Shown one piece after another: positions 1-8,326 of a DNA stretch of 44,285 nt; position 1 is the stretch's first letter; each line of letters starts with the position of its first letter. The DNA comes from Tissierellia bacterium (lineage in GTDB: Bacteria; Bacillota; Clostridia; Tissierellales; Peptoniphilaceae), in assembly GCA_030538075.1 (NCBI GenBank), contig JAUNUQ010000021.1, positions 1 through 44,285 of the forward strand. The letters run 5' to 3'. The position numbers and the translations under genes were made by a program. Below the pieces are notes generated by a model. It was given only the letters and a program-made list of their open reading frames with translations, was not told the origin of the DNA and did not search any database.

Positions 1-253
1 TTCGACATGGAAGAGAATATTAGAAATATTTCTACGAAGTATGGGAGCGATTCCAGATCTCTTCCTTGTAGTACGGGACCCTTGTGCCCCGTTTGTTGGG
101 GGAATAAAACGACGGAGGATAAAATGTATTTATCGGAAGAAGAGATTGTCTTTTTGGCTCCTATCGATGAAAAGACAATGGACTGCCGCGGCATTTTGCG
201 GTTGATGGGCTTGATCATACCCATAAGTTGATCAGAATGAAAGGAGGGCGTAT
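1..253. other. Left-edge segment, no confident gene
   Basis: A 74-codon plus-strand frame from 7 to 231 contains a CPVC motif, but I recognise no family, it has no visible ribosome binding site, and both the second plus frame and an antisense frame are also open over most of it. It could be the tail of a gene cut by the window edge. The only clear signal is the AAGGAGGG ribosome binding site at about 240-247, which belongs to the next gene. Confidence 0.25.
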
Positions 254-1180
254 ATGAGCGCAATTATAAAAAGAGTACCTGTGCCATTTGCTGGAGTCAT
301 GTTGGGCTTTGCTGCACTGGGGAATTTGCTCCAGAGCTATTCTGAGGTCATCCGCCTAGCATGTGGGATCTTATCCGCTTTTTGCCTGTTGTTATTATTA
401 CTTAAGATCATCATGTATCCGAGTATGATCGCTGAGGATCTGAAAAATCCGGTAATGGCTTCTGTTTCGTCGACTTTCCCGATGGGCTTGATGCTCTTGA
501 GTACCTATGTTAAGCCTATCATCGGACAGGCCGCCATGTATTTTTGGTTCTTTTCCATCGCATTAATGGTGATTTTAGTTTTATACTTTACCAAGACCTT
601 TATTATGAATCTGCAGATCCCAAAGGTCTTCGCCAGCTATTTCATCGTATACTCTGGCATCGCAGTGGCCTCCGTAACCGCACCGGCTTTTGAACAGCAG
701 ACAGTTGGCAATATCTGTTTTTGGCTCGCATTCGCAGGATGGGTTGCCATGTTCATACTGGTGACCTATCGCTATATGAATTTTAAGGAAATACCACCGA
801 TGCTCCAGCCTTTGATCTGCATCTACACGGCTCCGTTGAGCCTCTGTGTGGCAGGTTATGTACAGTCCGGAGCACCTAAGATGCTGCCCTTCCTATTGGT
901 CATCTATGGGATCTCAGCAGCCCTGTATGTATTCTCCCTGGTAAAGGCCGTGGGCTATTTGAAATTGCCATTCTTCCCCAGTTATGCTGCCTTTACATTT
1001 CCCTTTGTCATCTCGGCGATTGCCTCAAAGATGACGATGGCGTTCACTACAAAAGCGGGGGCTCCAATCCCGGGAATGGACATCATCGTCCTCATCCAAA
1101 CGGTGATCGCAACATTGTTTATGCTATATGCATTTTACCGTTTTATGCAGTCGATTCTGTCTACTCCAAAAGCAGCTTAA
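254..1180 (+). CDS. TDT/TehA-SLAC1 family membrane transporter
   Basis: A 308-residue, very hydrophobic protein with about ten predicted membrane helices and short loops, matching the length and texture of the tellurite-resistance/dicarboxylate transporter family (TehA, SLAC1 fold). Family members are anion channels or transporters in the cytoplasmic membrane. The N-terminal PVPFAGVMLGFAALGN stretch resembles the usual opening of the family, where a proline-rich start runs into a Gly-rich first helix. The ATG at 254 has a strong AAGGAGGG site upstream. It is a single-gene unit closed by the hairpin at 1281-1318. The substrate cannot be read from sequence; a role in tellurite resistance should not be assumed. 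Confidence 0.85.
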   Translation: MSAIIKRVPVPFAGVMLGFAALGNLLQSYSEVIRLACGILSAFCLLLLLLKIIMYPSMIAEDLKNPVMASVSSTFPMGLMLLSTYVKPIIGQAAMYFWFFSIALMVILVLYFTKTFIMNLQIPKVFASYFIVYSGIAVASVTAPAFEQQTVGNICFWLAFAGWVAMFILVTYRYMNFKEIPPMLQPLICIYTAPLSLCVAGYVQSGAPKMLPFLLVIYGISAALYVFSLVKAVGYLKLPFFPSYAAFTFPFVISAIASKMTMAFTTKAGAPIPGMDIIVLIQTVIATLFMLYAFYRFMQSILSTPKAA

Positions 1181-1199
1181 TATCTCATCAACTGCTCCC

Positions 1200-1270
1200 G
1201 GTATTTGGGAAGAACCCACCCCTCTTGTGTCATTCTCATTGCTTGTTCTCGGGTAGAATCCCAAATATCC
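1200..1270 (+). repeat. Imperfect long inverted repeat before terminator
   Basis: GGTATTTGGGA at 1200-1210 pairs with TCCCAAATATCC at 1259-1270, and ACCC near 1215 can extend the stem with GGGT near 1253. It lies in the 3' untranslated region of the TDT gene, just before its terminator. It could be an mRNA-stabilising hairpin or a dispersed intergenic repeat; one copy cannot decide. Confidence 0.45.
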
Positions 1271-1280
1271 ATTTCTTCTA

Positions 1281-1318
1281 ATCCCTGCAGTGGGCGACCC
1301 TGCAGGGATATTTTTATC
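1281..1318 (+). terminator. Rho-independent terminator after the TDT transporter
   Basis: ATCCCTGCAG (1281-1290) pairs perfectly with CTGCAGGGAT (1300-1309) around a 9-nt loop and is followed by ATTTTTAT. A TAGAAT -10-like hexamer for the next gene follows at 1328-1333. Confidence 0.8.
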
Positions 1319-1392
1319 CATCTATGTTAGAATAAGAGAAATAGAAGTGACATGGCTAGCAGAACGTCCAGCCTTGAACGAGGAGGAGACCA

Positions 1393-2370
1393 TTGAAAAG
1401 AGATATGAGACATACGCTAACCCGCTATCCCTTTACGGCGATCGTGGGACAGGAAGAGATGAAATTGGCGCTATTATTGAATCTTGTCAATCCGAAAATC
1501 GGTGGAGTACTGATACGTGGGGAGAAGGGAACTGCAAAATCCACGGCGATACGCGCATTGGAAGTCCTGGCAAATGGGCTAGCGGAGTCCAATCGATCCG
1601 GACAGTCCTATGAATACCGCTTGGTCGAGCTCCCCCTCGGCACAACAGAGGATCGACTCGTTGGGACGATCGATATTCAAAAGGCGATACGAGAAGGGGA
1701 AAGGGCCGTTCAATACGGCTTGCTCAAGGAAGCTGATGGAAATATCCTATATGTAGACGAGGTGAATCTCTTAGATGACAATCTCGTGGACCTCATCTTA
1801 GATGCGGCGGCCATGGGGGTCAACACGATTGAGAGAGAGGGGATTTCAGAATCTCACCCCAGCCGATTTTTACTCGTTGGATCCATGAATCCCGAGGAAG
1901 GGGAACTGCGACCTCAGTTGATCGATCGATTTGGACTCGTTGTAGATGTCACAGGAGAAAGTGATCCAGATTTGCGTGTGGAGATCATGATGCGCCGTAT
2001 CGCCTATGAGGACGACCCCGTTGTGTTTTGTGAAGCATATCAATCCGCTGAAGAGGAGCTGAGAGAGAAGATCTTAAATGCGAGAGAGCTTTTAACTCAA
2101 GTGGTTTTAAGTCGAAGGGAGATCGAAATCACCGCAAGACTCTGCTGTGAGCTAGAAGTGGATGGGCACCGTGGAGATCTGACACTACTCAAGACGGCAA
2201 TGACCCTCTGTGCATATAGGGGAGATACGAGAATGAGATATGAGGATCTAGAGACGGCGGCGCGCCTCGCACTCACCCATAGGAGGCGAAGAGATCCCTT
2301 TGATCCGTCTTCCTTTGACTGGGAAGAACTACAGAGGATTCTCAGAGAGCTCTACGAGATGGTCCAATGA
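1393..2370 (+). CDS. Magnesium-chelatase-like AAA+ ATPase, subunit I type
   Basis: A 325-residue AAA+ ATPase of the BchI/ChlI class. Walker A is GEKGTAKST at residues 43-51, followed by a Walker B strand ending YVDEVNLL and the [18 protein letters not shown] sensor/arginine region typical of Mg-chelatase ATPases. In chelatases the I subunit forms a hexamer with the D subunit and drives metal insertion by a large H/CobN subunit. The TTG start at 1393 sits 6 nt after AGGAGG; an in-frame ATG at 1405 is possible. It overlaps the D-type gene by 4 nt, so the two are co-translated. No large chelatase subunit is in the window, so the client is unknown. Confidence 0.88.
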   Translation: MKRDMRHTLTRYPFTAIVGQEEMKLALLLNLVNPKIGGVLIRGEKGTAKSTAIRALEVLANGLAESNRSGQSYEYRLVELPLGTTEDRLVGTIDIQKAIREGERAVQYGLLKEADGNILYVDEVNLLDDNLVDLILDAAAMGVNTIEREGISESHPSRFLLVGSMNPEEGELRPQLIDRFGLVVDVTGESDPDLRVEIMMRRIAYEDDPVVFCEAYQSAEEELREKILNARELLTQVVLSRREIEITARLCCELEVDGHRGDLTLLKTAMTLCAYRGDTRMRYEDLETAARLALTHRRRRDPFDPSSFDWEELQRILRELYEMVQ

Positions 2371-4184
2371 ATCCCGCTTATCCCGTATCGGCAGTAGTCA
2401 ATCAGGAAGATGGGATTCTGGCTCTCACAATACTTCAGATTAACCCTGCCTGCAAAAGCCTCCTATTGATTGGTGGGACTGGCTCTGGAAAATCCAGATT
2501 GATGGAGTCTTGGCGAGACCTCATCGGCAGCTCCGGTTTTGTCTCCCTACCGAAAGGCATGAGCAGGGAAGATCTGTTTGGTTCGATGGATATTGAGACC
2601 TTATTGGCAACTGGTGAACAGCGCCTGTCGCCCGGTTTACTGCTCCGAGGAGATCAAAAGACCCTCTTATTGGAAGATGTCAATCTATGGTCGAGGGATC
2701 AGCTCAGCATTTTGCAGAGGGCTCAAGAAATCGGAGAGCATACGGCTCAGTTAAGGGAGAACAGGGCAATCGCCCCATTGAACTACCGTTTGATTGCCTC
2801 GATGAATCCTTCGGATGGGCTTTTGTCCTATTCCCAGTTATCGGACTTTACAATGAGCTATGTGTTAGAAACTGCAAAAAACTGGGAGGAAAGGACTGCA
2901 GTCATAAAGAGCAACCTGCGGCATGAAGAAGGAGATGAGCTCTTTTTGCAGGAATATTATGATGCAGATGCACACTACCTCGCGAAGATACGCGATGCTA
3001 AGATGAGACTTCCGAAAATTGTGGTCTCTAGGGAAAATGCATATGCTGCCCATGCCCTTTTGGAAGCCGTGGGAATCCGCCGTAACGACATCGGCGTCCG
3101 GTTACTACAGGTCGCAAGAGCATTGGCTGCATTAAGGGCGTCACCGACAGTAGACCTGATCGACTTAGAACAGGCAGGGCGTTTTGTACTGCCCCATCTG
3201 ATTCGTATGGATGCACCGGTGGAAGTCGAAGGGCCTCGGACACCGACTCCTAGGGAGTCAAACCGAGAGGAGCCGCCGAAGGCCTTTGAAGGGGATGGGG
3301 AATCTAAGGACGAATCAGAATCCTCTTCCTATCGGCGAGAGGATGAGGATCGGGTCGAAGCCATAGCAGAACAGTTCGCAGATTTAAGTCTCCAGATGCA
3401 ACAGGTCTTTTTGGAGGGCATCGCACCCCAAGGAAAGCGTGGAGAGGCGAAGAGTCCCTTTGGCAATGGGAAGATGGTGGAGAGTGTTCGATGGCAAAGC
3501 GAATATGGTTCGAACATCGCTTTTGGAGCCACCCTTCGGGAAGCGGCACTGCATCAAAAATACAGGAAATCCGCCATGGCGATCACGATCTTTATCGAAG
3601 ATCTCCACAGCAAGGTGCGGAATCAGAAGGCCGCATCCACAGTGCTCTTTGTGGTGGACGCCAGTGGATCCATGGGAGCCCAGAGGCGTATGGGTAGCGT
3701 AAAGGCCGTGGTCCTGTCCCTATTGGAAGACGGATATCGCAACCGGGATGAGGTGGGAATCCTCATATTTCGCAAGAGAGGAGCACAACTGCTCTTGCCA
3801 CCGACGAGAAGCCCCTATCTGGCGAGAAAGCTACTGGAGAGCCTACCCACTGGTGGAAAAACGCCTCTGGCTGCAGGACTCTCATCAGCTTACCAACTAC
3901 TGCAGGCACGCAGAGTTAAGAATCAACAAGAGGCGCAGATTTTAGTGCTTTTGAGCGACGGGAAAGGAAATGTCCCAATCCGCTTAGATCCGATGGAGGA
4001 TGCGAGGCAGATGGCCTATCAAATTGCGAAGAGCCCCATCCAGACCGTCGTCTTTGATACGGAGACCTCCTTTATTCAATACGGCTATGCCAAGGAATTG
4101 GCTGAGATCATGAATAGTGGCTATATGAAATTGGAATCTATCACACAGTCTGAAATTTCAAAGGTGATCAAGACGAGGATGTAG
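2367..4184 (+). CDS. Magnesium-chelatase-like AAA-VWA protein, subunit D type
   Basis: A 605-residue BchD/ChlD-type protein. An N-terminal AAA domain has Walker A GGTGSGKS at about residues 36-43 and a LLLEDVNLW Walker B. It is followed by an acidic, proline-rich linker around residues 285-335 and a C-terminal von Willebrand A domain with an intact MIDAS motif DASGSMG (Asp431, Ser433, Ser435). Unlike many D subunits the AAA part keeps a complete P-loop. Its start overlaps the stop of the I-type gene (ATGA), a strong sign of an obligate pair. Such I-D pairs act on cobalt/magnesium chelatases or as MoxR-VWA-like chaperones; the lack of BchH or CobN nearby leaves both open. Confidence 0.87.
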   Translation: MNPAYPVSAVVNQEDGILALTILQINPACKSLLLIGGTGSGKSRLMESWRDLIGSSGFVSLPKGMSREDLFGSMDIETLLATGEQRLSPGLLLRGDQKTLLLEDVNLWSRDQLSILQRAQEIGEHTAQLRENRAIAPLNYRLIASMNPSDGLLSYSQLSDFTMSYVLETAKNWEERTAVIKSNLRHEEGDELFLQEYYDADAHYLAKIRDAKMRLPKIVVSRENAYAAHALLEAVGIRRNDIGVRLLQVARALAALRASPTVDLIDLEQAGRFVLPHLIRMDAPVEVEGPRTPTPRESNREEPPKAFEGDGESKDESESSSYRREDEDRVEAIAEQFADLSLQMQQVFLEGIAPQGKRGEAKSPFGNGKMVESVRWQSEYGSNIAFGATLREAALHQKYRKSAMAITIFIEDLHSKVRNQKAASTVLFVVDASGSMGAQRRMGSVKAVVLSLLEDGYRNRDEVGILIFRKRGAQLLLPPTRSPYLARKLLESLPTGGKTPLAAGLSSAYQLLQARRVKNQQEAQILVLLSDGKGNVPIRLDPMEDARQMAYQIAKSPIQTVVFDTETSFIQYGYAKELAEIMNSGYMKLESITQSEISKVIKTRM

Positions 4185-4225
4185 AATCTAAAGTCCTCCA
4201 CCTATTTTGTAGACGATCAATTGAG

Positions 4226-4279
4226 AGAACCCGGTAAAAATCACTGCGAGAGGGATTTATACCGGGTTTTCCCTTTTTA
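4226..4279 (+). terminator. Terminator after the chelatase-like pair
   Basis: AACCCGGTA (4228-4236) pairs with TACCGGGTT (4260-4268) across a 23-nt loop and is followed by TTCCCTTTTT. A TAGAAT -10-like hexamer for the next gene follows at 4308-4313. Confidence 0.75.
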
Positions 4280-4339
4280 AGACTATCTCCAATTCTCCTG
4301 AATATGATAGAATAGGAAAGAGAAAAAGAGGAGAGTAGA

Positions 4340-5239
4340 GTGAAACGCGGAGCTTATTATGTACTATTGACCTATATTATCTGGGGGTCTTTGACGATTT
4401 ATTGGAAACAACTGAGCGGACTAAATGCAGTGTTTTCCCTCTCAATGCGCGTCCTGTGCTCGGTGGCATTTTGTGCGATACTAATATCGTGGCGAGGAAG
4501 CTGGAAGCGCGTAAGGGAAATGCTACGGGATTCCAGGGCGATGAAGCTATTGATTCCCGCAGGGATTATGATCGCCTTTAACTGGGGCTTCTATATCTAT
4601 GCTGTCACCAGTGGTCATATACTGGATGCGGGCATGGCCTATTTTATGAATCCCATCTTGGCTATTCTCTTGGGGGCCATCGTCTTTAAGGAGAAACTCA
4701 GCTCCAGACAGTGGGCTGCCGTCCTCGTAGTGGGGGTAGGTCTGGGTTATGGTGTATTCGTCTATGGCCAATTTCCAACCTTTGCCTTTGTCATCGCCGG
4801 CAGTTTTGCCATCTATGGAGCTTTGAAGAAGGGGTTACAGCTGGAAAGTGAGATTGCCCTCTTTGTGGAGACCAGTGTTTTGATCTTGCCCGCCCTCGGT
4901 TATCTAATCTACTCTGGAATCAATGGCACATCTGGAATGGAACAGCTCAATATCGCACAGTGGATTCTACTATTGAGCTCTGGTGCGATCACTTCGATTC
5001 CCCTATTGCTCTATGCAGAGGGAATGAAGACCACTTCGATGTCCATGTCGGGGATTTTGATGTATATCAATCCTACGATCCAGCTCTTGATAGGGGCTTT
5101 ATTATACAAGGAGCGCCTCAGCAGCTCAAACCTGGTGATGTTTGTCTGTATCTTCATCGCGATGGTGCTCTATGTGCCGACGGTCCTGCAAAGAGATGGG
5201 CGAATTGAAAATAAAAATGTGGAGGAAGAACATGCTTAA
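4340..5239 (+). CDS. rarD: RarD-like EamA (DMT superfamily) permease
   Basis: A 299-residue membrane protein with about ten predicted helices arranged as two EamA repeats. The N-terminus (KRGAYYVLLTYIIWGSLTIYWK) and the later YGALKKGLQLES and MYINPTIQLLIGALLYKE segments resemble RarD proteins. RarD is a drug/metabolite transporter superfamily member whose physiological substrate is not settled. The GTG start at 4340 follows AAAGAGGAGAG closely. The 3' end overlaps the next gene by 8 nt, so it is translationally coupled with the cysteine-rich protein downstream. The gene symbol is by family resemblance only. Confidence 0.8.
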   Translation: MKRGAYYVLLTYIIWGSLTIYWKQLSGLNAVFSLSMRVLCSVAFCAILISWRGSWKRVREMLRDSRAMKLLIPAGIMIAFNWGFYIYAVTSGHILDAGMAYFMNPILAILLGAIVFKEKLSSRQWAAVLVVGVGLGYGVFVYGQFPTFAFVIAGSFAIYGALKKGLQLESEIALFVETSVLILPALGYLIYSGINGTSGMEQLNIAQWILLLSSGAITSIPLLLYAEGMKTTSMSMSGILMYINPTIQLLIGALLYKERLSSSNLVMFVCIFIAMVLYVPTVLQRDGRIENKNVEEEHA

Positions 5240-5621
5240 AGATGTTGTAATGAAGTATACAGAGGATTGGGCTCCCAATCATCCCCATGTCTATAACTGT
5301 GCTGAGGTCATGCTTCGCAGTATCAATGAATACTATGATCTAGGCCTGGAGGGGGATTCACTTAAACTCGCAGCTGGCTTTGGTGGCGGGATCTGTGTGG
5401 AGTCCACCTGCGGAATTATGACAGGATCCGTGATGGCCTTGTCTGCTAAATATGCGAATAGTGAACCGCCCCACAAATCCCAAGAGCTGACGGATAAGGT
5501 CAAGGGGCTGGCCTTCAGGATGGAGGAGGAGTTCGGCTCCTGTGACTGTAGGGATATCAAGACAGATGGCTGTGTGGATTTGATTCTGCGAGCAGCTGAG
5601 TTTATTGAAGAAATCTGGTAA
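5232..5621 (+). CDS. C_GCAxxG_C_C family redox/metal protein
   Basis: A 129-residue protein of the C_GCAxxG_C_C family. Conserved cysteines are Cys23 (in YNCAEVM), Cys60 (in STCGIMTG), Cys104 and Cys106 (GSCDC) and Cys114, with an extra Cys55. The family is thought to be redox-active or metal-binding, but no reaction is firmly assigned. The start at 5232 is preferred over an upstream in-frame codon because GGAGGA lies at 5221-5226 and the family begins near this residue. It overlaps the permease by 8 nt and is followed after 10 nt by the cupin gene, so these three form a small operon. Confidence 0.85.
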   Translation: MLKDVVMKYTEDWAPNHPHVYNCAEVMLRSINEYYDLGLEGDSLKLAAGFGGGICVESTCGIMTGSVMALSAKYANSEPPHKSQELTDKVKGLAFRMEEEFGSCDCRDIKTDGCVDLILRAAEFIEEIW

Positions 5622-5631
5622 GGAGGAGTAA

Positions 5632-5958
5632 ATGTTTATCGATTTTACGAAATTGGAACGAACGGTGGCGGATCAGCTCTATGGTGGAAATAAGTCCGTC
5701 GAGATGAAGACCTATCAGGATGACAAATTGAAAATTGTCGTGGGTAGACTGGAGCCGGGGGCATCCCTTGGAGAGCATGTGCATGACCCGGGCTTTGAAG
5801 TACTCTATATCCAAGAAGGCTGTGGCAAAGTCAAAGTCGGTGAGGATTATGTCCCCGTGTATTCTGGGATGTGCCACTACTGTGAAACGGGCAGTGGACA
5901 CAGTTTAATCAACGATGGAAACGAGGATTTGATCTACTTTGCGGTGATTGGCAAATAA
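5632..5958 (+). CDS. Small cupin-fold protein
   Basis: A 108-residue single-domain cupin. Motif 1 appears as GASLGEHVHDPGFEVLYIQEG, with His-x-His and the downstream Glu that bind a metal. Motif 2 is represented by a Pro-Val-Tyr-Ser-Gly turn and a later His before SLIN. Cupins of this size are sugar or small-molecule isomerases, lyases, or ligand-binding proteins; no substrate is evident. AAGGAGG sits at 5621-5627, overlapping the stop of the preceding gene, so translation is coupled. It ends the RarD-cysteine-protein-cupin operon. Confidence 0.85.
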   Translation: MFIDFTKLERTVADQLYGGNKSVEMKTYQDDKLKIVVGRLEPGASLGEHVHDPGFEVLYIQEGCGKVKVGEDYVPVYSGMCHYCETGSGHSLINDGNEDLIYFAVIGK

Positions 5959-5973
5959 GTTGGTAAGAACAAG

Positions 5974-6001
5974 ACATGTCCGAGAGGGCATGTTTTTTTC
6001 T
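5974..6001 (+). terminator. Terminator after the cupin gene
   Basis: ACATGTCC and GGGCATGT form a short stem around GAGA (5974-5993), followed by a run of seven T bases. Confidence 0.85.
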
Positions 6002-6018
6002 TAAGGTAAACTTAAGGT
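6000..6018. promoter_or_regulatory. Candidate OmpR-family operator
   Basis: CTTAAGGT occurs twice, at 6000-6007 and 6011-6018, separated by AAA, which gives an 11-bp period. This direct-repeat geometry is the classic site type of OmpR/PhoB-family response regulators. It lies 59 bp before the membrane protein that heads an apparent operon containing such a regulator, so autoregulation is likely. No convincing -35/-10 pair could be fixed beside it. Confidence 0.55.
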
Positions 6019-6076
6019 GTTCGATAGATTGGAGAAAGTCTGACTTGGTATCCTATAGCTGAATGGAGGGATAACA

Positions 6077-7630
6077 ATGAAAAAAATTGAAATGCAAAGA
6101 CAATCTATCATCGCAATTCTAATGGGATTTGTAGGGATGAGCATCCTGGCTTGGAATATGGATTATTTTGTGACGAGGGAGTTTCATCTGGGCTATGCGG
6201 GAGCGTATTGGATGATGATACCACTTTTCCTAGGCGTTTTGTATATGACCGTAGTCGGGAAAATGCAAGGGAAAGAGAGGAAATTGAAGGGGCAACCGAT
6301 CGGAGCTTGGATGCCGGAGGTGCTGATAGCCTGTTTAAAAATCACAGCGATCGCAGTACTCCCACTCCTGCTCTTTACGGCAGTGACTTCTCTAAAAAGC
6401 CTGCCAGGCGTATTGCTGGGGTCTGGGATTTTCCTCCTCAGTGCAGGCATACTCACAGGCCTAGGGATTCTACTTCGCCTCTTTTTACACCCCTTTGTCG
6501 CCTATCCAGTAATGGTGGTATTGACAGCTATGGGGATACTTCGGGGTGCCCTTTCTATCATCCTGGGGAATATTGGTGGGGGCGTAGCCACTGCTGGAGA
6601 TCTGCTCATCAAATTGGCACCGCCCATCGGACGAATCACCTATATGGCCAAAGATGCTGCTGGTCTTATCCCGATCGAGCCGATTCGCTGGGTTCAACCG
6701 ATTGTATACATCCTCTTTGTCCTGATCATATTGGCCTTATTGATCGCGCAGATCAAGAATTGGAAGCGGCTGGGTCTGGCTATACTATCTCTGTTCCTGC
6801 TCTATATGGGAATGAACTACTCTAATCACCGAATCGATGGGCAGACGAAATCGGCCTTTGATCGGGCGATCCAGATCACAGATCATACCATCTGGCCGGG
6901 TTATGCCCTTGGAGACATCCAATTCGCACTGAGGGATGGAAAGGAAGAGCTCTTCTTTACCGCGGATTCAGAGCCTGTTCGCCGACCTGAGACCATCCCC
7001 GTCCTCGCCTATACGGCAACTCTTGTCGACGATGTGGCAACCCTGCATGTATTGGACTATGAACAGACTAGGGGACTCTATGATGTCATTGGAATGGATT
7101 CTCTCGAAGGCACAATGGACTCCTATATCTCGGTGCTCGCCCATGAGGGATTCCATGGATTTCAGTTTTCAAAGCTCGGAGAAGAGGGAATGGATTTGTT
7201 TTTTGGAATGAGCGACTATGTGACCTTGGGTGCAGAATTAAATCAGGACCCAGTATACAAGGAGCTTTGGGGACGTGAATTGGATTGTATCTACGAGTAT
7301 CTCGTAGGGGAGCAGCCCTTAGTAGAATACCTGAAAGCCAGAGAAAAGAGGGAAAGTCATGAACGAGAGTTGCTCTCTCCAGAGGACTTTGCAGCTTACA
7401 GACATAGCCAAGAATCGATGGAGCTCCTAGAAGGTACCGCGCGCTATGCAGAGATGATGAGCATGCCAGGAGAACTTCGAGAGAATCGCCATTTTCAGAG
7501 TCTGAAGTCCAACCCTACCGGCGCTGAGCGCTACTATCTTTCGGGAATGGGGCGATGTCTGATCTTGGACCAGGAAGACCCAGACTGGAAGGAGAATTTC
7601 GATTTCACCACAGCTCTTATGGTAGAATAG
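6077..7630 (+). CDS. Polytopic membrane protein with putative HExxH metallopeptidase domain
   Basis: A 517-residue protein that I cannot place in a named family. Residues 1 to about 260 contain roughly seven hydrophobic segments. The remaining 250 residues are soluble and contain AHEGFHGFQ with the HExxH pattern at His356-His360. About 92 residues further on, EGTARYAEMM supplies a Glu (Glu452) in the EGxAxY setting that often provides the third zinc ligand. This suggests a membrane-anchored zinc peptidase or a metal-binding sensor. It begins with a good AUG behind GGAGGGATAACA and ends 15 nt before the response regulator, so it is probably in the same operon and may act as the target or a third component of the two-component system. 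Confidence 0.65.
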   Translation: MKKIEMQRQSIIAILMGFVGMSILAWNMDYFVTREFHLGYAGAYWMMIPLFLGVLYMTVVGKMQGKERKLKGQPIGAWMPEVLIACLKITAIAVLPLLLFTAVTSLKSLPGVLLGSGIFLLSAGILTGLGILLRLFLHPFVAYPVMVVLTAMGILRGALSIILGNIGGGVATAGDLLIKLAPPIGRITYMAKDAAGLIPIEPIRWVQPIVYILFVLIILALLIAQIKNWKRLGLAILSLFLLYMGMNYSNHRIDGQTKSAFDRAIQITDHTIWPGYALGDIQFALRDGKEELFFTADSEPVRRPETIPVLAYTATLVDDVATLHVLDYEQTRGLYDVIGMDSLEGTMDSYISVLAHEGFHGFQFSKLGEEGMDLFFGMSDYVTLGAELNQDPVYKELWGRELDCIYEYLVGEQPLVEYLKAREKRESHERELLSPEDFAAYRHSQESMELLEGTARYAEMMSMPGELRENRHFQSLKSNPTGAERYYLSGMGRCLILDQEDPDWKENFDFTTALMVE

Positions 7631-7645
7631 ACTTGAGGTGAGAGG

Positions 7646-8326
7646 ATGAAAGTGATACTGATCGTAGACGATGCACCGGAGCTTCGCAAGGTGCTGAGTC
7701 TCTACATAAAGAATGGGGGCTATCAGCCCATTGAAGCGGAGGACGGAAGGGCGGCTTTGGAGATCGTAAAAGAACAGCGAGTGGATCTGGCGATCTTGGA
7801 TGTGATGATGCCGAATATGGACGGTTTTGAACTGGTTCAGGAGATTCGAAAGACCAGCGATCTGCCTATTCTCTTTCTCTCCGCAAGGGATCAGGTGGCC
7901 GACAAGATCATGGGCTTGACCCTGGGAGCAGATGATTATCTCTCAAAGCCATTTGATCCAATGGAAGTACTTGCCAGGGTCAACGCCCTTCTGAGGCGCG
8001 CAGCACCTGTTGTATTGCAAAAGACCTTGGGTCCCCTCACTTGGGACGAGGAATTGGGTCGAATCTATCTGAAGGGGCAGGAGCTGGATCTGACGGGTAA
8101 GGAATACGAGATCCTCTCCCTTCTGATGGGTAAACCCAGGAAGATCTTCACCAAAGAGGAGATCTATCAACGGGTTTGGAAGGAAGACTACTTTGGAGAT
8201 GACAATGTGATCATGGTCCATATGAGTAAAATCCGAGACAAGATGGGTTCGCATAAGGAGATGATCCGTACCATCCGAGGTTTGGGCTATTGCATTGAGG
8301 CGCAGGGCGAAGATGAACAGAAGTGA
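7646..8326 (+). CDS. OmpR/PhoB-family response regulator
   Basis: A 226-residue two-domain regulator. The receiver domain (about 1-118) has the acidic pair Asp8-Asp9, the phosphoacceptor Asp52 in AILDVMMPNMDG, Ser79 in the switch position and Lys101 in YLSKPF. The C-terminal winged helix (about 128-222) has the LTGKEYEILSLL and HMSKIRDKMG segments of OmpR-type DNA-binding domains. It directly precedes its sensor kinase and overlaps it by 14 nt. The 11-bp repeat at 6000-6018 is its likely target. Confidence 0.95.
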   Translation: MKVILIVDDAPELRKVLSLYIKNGGYQPIEAEDGRAALEIVKEQRVDLAILDVMMPNMDGFELVQEIRKTSDLPILFLSARDQVADKIMGLTLGADDYLSKPFDPMEVLARVNALLRRAAPVVLQKTLGPLTWDEELGRIYLKGQELDLTGKEYEILSLLMGKPRKIFTKEEIYQRVWKEDYFGDDNVIMVHMSKIRDKMGSHKEMIRTIRGLGYCIEAQGEDEQK

